64,000 nt of DNA, from positions 7,232,001 through 7,296,000 of the forward strand of contig NC_068556.1 in assembly GCF_022201045.2 (NCBI RefSeq), in the 5' to 3' direction. Within the stretch, counting starts at the first letter, position 1, and every line of letters starts with the position of its first letter. The notes below the pieces were generated by a model. It did not search any database. It was not told where the DNA came from and was given only the letters and a program-made list of their open reading frames with translations. Shown here in pieces: positions 58,930 to 64,000 of this stretch. The DNA is from Citrus sinensis. Taxonomy: Eukaryota; Streptophyta; Magnoliopsida; Sapindales; Rutaceae. A program made the translations under genes and the position numbers.

Positions 58930-59035
58930 ACATATTTAAGAAAAAAATATATGTCAATATATTTAAGAAAAAATATATGTCAATATATTTAAGAAAAAAT
59001 ATATGTCAATATATTTAAGAAAAAATATATGTTTA
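58930..59035. repeat. Short tandem repeat, about 4 units of ~27 bp
   Basis: Units read TTTAAGAAAAAATATATGTC plus AATATA with minor changes. The tract is very AT-rich and intergenic. Confidence 0.85.
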
Positions 59036-59434
59036 AATAATTTTCTTAAACATACTCTAAAAATAAAAACGTATGTTTATTTTGGTCATTATATAATAAA
59101 ATAGCACTTTCGTAATAAATTTTACCAAACACATATAATCAACTTTTCAAACTCACAGCAATTGCAACAACACAGTTTACTAAATGCAAAGCTATTTTTT
59201 TAATCAGCAGCTTATTTTATCTGCACAACACAAACAACTTATTTCATCAACCTCTGCAATCACAAACTAACCCTATATAAGATAAGCATGATCAATCTGT
59301 TGGGTTAGTTATTATAAGAAAATCTCGAACATCTCAACTTAGACTAGCCCGTACTGAAAATTTAATTAACTAATTTCTTGTAATATCTATGTACTTGATA
59401 ACCTTGGTATATACCAATTAACTAACTAACTATA

Positions 59435-60160
59435 CTACTTAATTTTCTTGGCAATAACCTCCCTCCAAGAAATTACAAAACAAAGCTTCTGAGTCTCAGC
59501 ATGTCGAAACATCCACAATGTAACAACATGCTTGTCGGCCAGGCCTTTGTTTTGATGAAATTTAGTCCAACCACTAGTGAGGACATAGTATTTGCTCTCA
59601 CTCCAAACCTTAAAGCTCATGGGGAATGCGTTTCCGTCCAAATCATACACAGTCACCGGGATGCCTTCCTTCAGAACCCGATACTCCTCCTCGTTCAACA
59701 ATGGCACCAAAAGCTCCAGGACTTTGCCTCTGTTCATTGACAGCCTGCATTGGTTCACTTTCAAATCAGTATTTGTCAGCTTCTTCTCTAAAGGCTTGCT
59801 GCAGTTTCCGATTACCCCATTCAGATTCCGCACCGGAGGGATATCTGGCGGCTTGTAGTCATCATCACCATCAACATAACCATCACCATGAGCTCCATTA
59901 TCTTCTACTAAGTTTAAGTTTGCTGCTTCTGCTGTTGATGACGGTGATGAGGAGGATGTATTTATTTCTGCAGCATTATTATTAACTTGGACTGAAATTG
60001 ATTTACCGAGATAAGTGGTTTTCAAATATTTATGCAAATTGGCTTTTGCCTTCTTGTCCAATCTTCTATTCTTGATGCAAGTTAGAGCTAAAGCAGCAGC
60101 TCCTTGCTTTTTCAACTCTTCAGGATAGTTGTTGCCGTTCGCCATTGAGTTTTGATTCAT
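59435..60160 (-). CDS. B3 DNA-binding domain protein
   Basis: A single-exon gene of 241 residues. The B3 fold occupies about 140-235, with LLVPLLNEEEYRVLKEGIPV, then DGNAFPMSFKVW, YYVLTSGWTKFHQNKGLADK and LWMFRHAETQKLCFVISW, the usual strand order. The N-terminus (about 14-50, KKQGAAALALTCIKNRR) is basic and helical, followed by an acidic, Ser/Asn-rich linker. This layout fits the small plant-specific B3 proteins (DUF313/At2g31720-like group), taken to be nuclear DNA-binding regulators of unknown target. ATG 60160 is the first in frame; a second at 60145 (MANGNN) is also possible. No intron is needed. Confidence 0.85.
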   Translation of the reverse strand: MNQNSMANGNNYPEELKKQGAAALALTCIKNRRLDKKAKANLHKYLKTTYLGKSISVQVNNNAAEINTSSSSPSSTAEAANLNLVEDNGAHGDGYVDGDDDYKPPDIPPVRNLNGVIGNCSKPLEKKLTNTDLKVNQCRLSMNRGKVLELLVPLLNEEEYRVLKEGIPVTVYDLDGNAFPMSFKVWSESKYYVLTSGWTKFHQNKGLADKHVVTLWMFRHAETQKLCFVISWREVIAKKIK

Positions 60161-61440
60161 GATTCAATGATCTTCGGAATCTCTGACTCCATCAAAATTC
60201 ACGAGAAATAAAAAAACAAAAACGTAATTCAAGATACATATGTATTGTGTATAATTTGAAACGCGAATCCCACCACTTGAATAACACAATATTTTTTGCA
60301 GTGCATACTCTAATAATTTAATTAATCTGTTGAATTGCTAATTATGTAGATATTAAGATCTGTCATATGAATGTGCATGCATGCATAACGAATAAATTTA
60401 AAATAAGAACTGATTATAAATTCGAATACCAATTAAATTTCGATAGATAATTAAATTGATTCGTCTAAAAACAAGAACTGAAAACATGCTATGCTGTCAA
60501 TTGAGTGATTAATTATATTTCAAGATTAGGGTTTTGGTCCCCTTCAAAAAAAAAAAAAACTAACCAGTAATTCTAGAGCTGCCAGCAGATTATTCGCCAA
60601 TTGAGCAAGACGAAGTAACTGAACTGAGAAGGGAGTAAATACAAAATTAAATCCAATAATAATTTTGTTTTCAACGAGAACAAATTTTTATTCATGCATT
60701 TTACGTTTTTTTTCTTTTTTATTTACTTTGTGTACTTATTTGTATAGTAGAACTCAAAGTGGATAAAAGCAAGGACTAAACAGAGTTAGTTTAATTTTCG
60801 AAGTCATCAACGATAAGGAAAATTAAACAGGAATTTGTATTCTAACTACATCAAGAGGAAAGTAATAACAGGTATAAATCGATTTCCGAAAGGAAAGTTA
60901 TTGAAAAATAAATTTCCAAAATTAGAAGATTACAACTTCAGTAATTAATTTTCTTTGATTTTATTATTTGATACCATTAATAATTAACAGATAACATTAA
61001 TTGATATTCTTTAATTTTATTATTTGATACCATTATTAATTAACAGAGAAAATAAACATCAGGAGCTACGTGCACATATATACATTATACACAATGAATC
61101 AATGATAGGATTCGGCCATATTTGGCATCATTGGGAATCAAACCCAGAGGGGCCATACTTTGAAGGTGATATTCAATTTTTTTTTTAAAGTTATAATTAG
61201 AAATTTATCGGAATTTCTTGTATCACAATCTAAATATTTAGGTCTGGAGCAAACCAAATTTACTTTTAAATATTGAAATATACACAGTTTATACATAAAC
61301 CAATTCTCACATTCTCCTTGACACATACGGGGAACTCAAATTTATTCTCAAATGTGTGAAAAGGTGAGTTGTTTACCATCTAACTACTGACAAGTATATT
61401 TGGCCAAGTGGCTAGAGCCCTCACAAATTTTTTCCTTAAT
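60161..61440. other. Upstream region of the B3 gene and intergenic DNA
   Basis: The first few hundred bases are the likely B3 promoter. Near 61115-61150 the minus strand has GGGTTTGATTCCC (box-B-like), and near 61400 the plus strand has GGCCAAGTGGCTAGAGC (box-A-like). These may be SINE fragments but no complete copy is defined. No gene was seen. Confidence 0.4.
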
Positions 61441-61940
61441 TATGGAAAATAATTGAGTGAAGGTAGTCTTCTCATGTAAACTAGTTTCAACAATTTCTAT
61501 AATTGAGTGAAGATAATCATTCCAGTAATTACCATAATTGAGTATTAAGTGAAGGTAGTCGTCCCAATAATTTCTATAATTAAGTGAAGACAATCATCTC
61601 AATAATTGTTTGATTATAAACATTAGTACTAGCTTGTAAACTAGTTCTAGTAATTTAACTGAGTAAAGGCAATCTTCTCATGTAAATTGGTCCCAATAAT
61701 TGTCTAATTGTAAATATTAATAGTAGTCTTGTGTAATTTCCATAATTGAGTGAAGACAGTCGTCCTAGTAATATCCATAATTGAGTAAAGGTAGTCGTCT
61801 CAGTAATATTTGTACTAGTCTTGCAAACTAATCCTAGTAATTTAATTGAGTGAAGGCAATCCTCTCATGTAAACTAGTCCCGATAATTATCTAATTGTAT
61901 CAGTAGTAGTCTTGTAAACTAGTTCTAGTAATTATTTGAT
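61440..61940. repeat. Degenerate minisatellite built on an AATTGAGTGAAGG motif
   Basis: Units of roughly 35-50 bp recur: AATTGAGTGAAGGTAGTC, then a CTCATGTAAACTAGT or CCCAATAATT segment. About ten partial units can be seen, with longer composite repeats. It has no coding frame. Confidence 0.7.
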
Positions 61941-62059
61941 ATATATATATATATGTTTACTTTAAATATGTAATGAGGAAGTTATTCTCATAAGGAGTTT
62001 GATAAAATGTTGAAGAAGAATTTTTGTTACAATATTTTATGTTGTTAATTTGGGCACCT

Positions 62060-62668
62060 TGTCATGGGCTGCTCAAATCTTCCGTAATCGGAGGTTAATT
62101 CTGCGCACATGGGTCCGCTTAGCAAAAGTCTGCTTAGATGTGGAATGCGCTTAGAAGCGGGTTGCACTTAGCACAAGAGGCATGATGCACTTAGAAGTTG
62201 GATGCACTTAGAAATGAGCTGTCAACACAACTAGCCAACCGTGGTGCGCTTAGCAACCATCCAAGCCCAGCCCAAGATCTAGAATTCTCTATAATTGTAA
62301 ATAAGCTATAAGTTTCTAGGCTTCTCCACATATGTCCCTAGGATATTTATGAAAGTTGTAAGGAAGTTTCCTCCCCTAGCACTCCAACACCTATAAATAG
62401 GGGTGAGCCCCCTCATTTGCCCAACAACCATACCACACACACAAACACTCCAACACACACACAAGCTCTCTAGCTCTTTTGTAATTTATTCTTTAATGTG
62501 TAATAAAATATATTTTGGCCATATTGCTCTACTTCTCTCTAGCATTTTCCATAAGCATTCTTGCTTGGCTAATTTGAGAAGTGTTTTAGGCTTACTTAGA
62601 GACTTGTGTGCTAGAAGTTGTCTAAGTACCGCACGGGTTTGCTGCGCAAAACTCCCCATCCCGTGACA
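62060..62668 (+). mobile_element. Probable solo LTR, 609 bp
   Basis: It starts TGTCATGGGC and ends CCCGTGACA, giving 9-bp inverted ends with one mismatch. ACCT flanks both sides (62056-62059, 62669-62672). A promoter is clear: TATAAATAGG at 62392-62401. The upstream half carries about seven copies of a GC(G/A)CTTAG motif (62117-62250), perhaps repeated enhancer units. No internal retroelement sequence follows on either side. The 4-bp duplication is shorter than the usual 5. Confidence 0.68.
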
Positions 62669-64000
62669 ACCTGCAACTATACTTTGCTTCATATGTTTGG
62701 TTTTTATTGTTTCAACTTGTCAGTTATAATTATTAACAGATTAAAACAACTATTTTTATTCAAAATCTGGGTTTGCATCTTTGTAGATAATGAATGTTGT
62801 GTTGTTACAAGAACATATATATATATATATATAGATTTATTTTTACCGATATGTAAATTCAGTTCATTGTTGTTATGATGCTATAAAGCAAATGAATATG
62901 GTAGCTATTAAGGAAACAAGCAAAGCCCTGCAATGAAGGATGTCAAATTGGCTCTTGTTGACTGCAATTAATTTATTAATGATTTGAAAATGGAGAAAAG
63001 TGAGCAGATTATGAAGGTGAGGCCGTGAGGGGAAGATGAGAATTACTTTAGGAAATTATAAATACAAAAGAAAATAAGGGGTGCAATCACAAAAAGACCA
63101 AAGAGGGTTACGGTCAACGGGTTCCCATTGTTTCGTTCCATATAAAAATTATAACCATCAAAAAATTAATTAATTTACTCCATACATCCTTCAAAAATCC
63201 AAAAATAATCCTGCTTTTATTACGACGTAACCGACATGTTCTTCAATTTTGATCCCTCTTATTAGTTGCTCAGTTTTTTAAGTAACATATATCCATCCAT
63301 AGAAATATTTTCGTCTTTAAAATATTGTATTTTAATAATCTTCACAAAAAGGGCGTGTGAAATATTGTTATTAGTTTACGCAGAGTTTTCATTCAATTCT
63401 CATTGAAAGTTGTGAAAATATGGGCGTAAGAGTGTTTAATCGGTCAAAATAGCCCCACTCTTTTCGCCCATATTTTCGCAAGAACTATTGGTGTAAGAAG
63501 TTGGTTGGCATTTGTAATTTTAATGGAGAAGAAAGTCTTCATTCTTATCTGAGCAATGCTACACTTTGACTGTGAAAAAAGGATAATAATACTAATAACA
63601 ATAGATTTTCATACCGAGGGATATACACATACATATAAATACACACAATAGATTTTCATACATGAATCCTTAATTATATTAAAGTAAGGAATGAAACAAT
63701 TATACTAAAGTTAGGAATAAACTAAAAAATAAAATAAAAATATAAATTTTAATGCATTGCAAAACAAAATACATGCATTGGAGTTTATATTTTTTTTTTA
63801 TCTTTTACTTTATCTGTGACTTTATATAGTTAGGGATGATTGAAACACACTCATATATATAATTTTCAATCAGAGACTACCGGCTATATTAAAGTCAAAG
63901 ACAAGCTAAAAGACAAAAAAAAAAATGATTTCAATATATTTTAATAAAATGTGACCTCACTCAATATATATATATATACTCTCATACTAGTGTCCTCATT
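62669..64000. other. AT-rich intergenic DNA to window end, no gene seen
   Basis: Only (AT)n runs near 62814-62832 and 63966-63980 stand out. No open frame with coding character was seen. Confidence 0.45.

Larger units (their letters stand above)
57655..59434. other. Intergenic DNA with a MITE and a short tandem repeat; 3' flank of the B3 gene
   Basis: Apart from the MITE (58353-58555) and the tandem repeat (58930-59030), no gene was seen. The last 100-200 bases are the likely 3'UTR of the B3 gene. Confidence 0.4.

Overview
This window is nuclear DNA of a flowering plant, most likely a eudicot. It is AT-rich, its genes have many GT-AG introns, and it holds plant-only gene families and a dense set of plant transposons. 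A Citrus-like tree genome is my guess from the gene set, but the sequence alone does not prove it.

Six host genes can be modelled with confidence. From left to right they are: a Bin3/MePCE-type RNA methyltransferase (minus, 8 exons, 2680-5744); a two-domain plastid-type glyoxalase I (minus, 9 exons, 21954-25780); a PP2C phosphatase fused to two cyclic-nucleotide-binding folds and a degenerate protein kinase fold (plus, 15 exons, 33708-42746); an ATL42-like RING-H2 ubiquitin ligase (minus, 45606-46892); the jasmonate adaptor NINJA (minus, 50700-52812, with an upstream 5'UTR exon); and a small B3-domain protein (minus, 59435-60160). Every proposed splice junction keeps the reading frame.

The main accessory region is a complete 11.2-kb Ty3/gypsy LTR retrotransposon of the Tat type (8884-20078) with 5-bp target duplications. 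It has gag, protease, RT, RNase H, a second RNase H and integrase on the plus strand, then a 15-copy 69-bp hairpin minisatellite, then a spliced antisense gene of the putative gypsy-type transposon family. All these genes are broken. The LTRs are only about 1.2% diverged, and every one of the 8 differences is A/T in the 5' LTR and G/C in the 3' LTR. The element landed beside an older Ty1/copia relic.

The gaps between genes hold many smaller elements whose ends can be defined by target duplications: two 123-bp near-perfect foldback elements sharing end motifs and 9-bp duplications (21094-21216, 56343-56465); two Mutator-like elements with a shared terminal motif and 10-bp duplications, each holding gene-fragment-like sequence (28340-30035, 48528-49869); a hAT MITE nested in the first of these; two tRNA-derived SINEs; two solo LTRs; and other inverted-repeat elements. 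A long intron of the PP2C gene carries a minus-strand relic that looks like an endogenous pararetrovirus.

The host genes are independent transcription units, not an operon. The ATL42-like and NINJA pair is also close together in Arabidopsis as I recall (At4g28890 and At4g28910), which would make it a conserved block. The best candidates for undescribed biology are the 123-bp foldback family, the gene-capturing Mutator-like family, the hairpin array with its higher-order structure, and the PP2C-cNBD-kinase protein whose kinase and cyclic-nucleotide motifs lack canonical residues.
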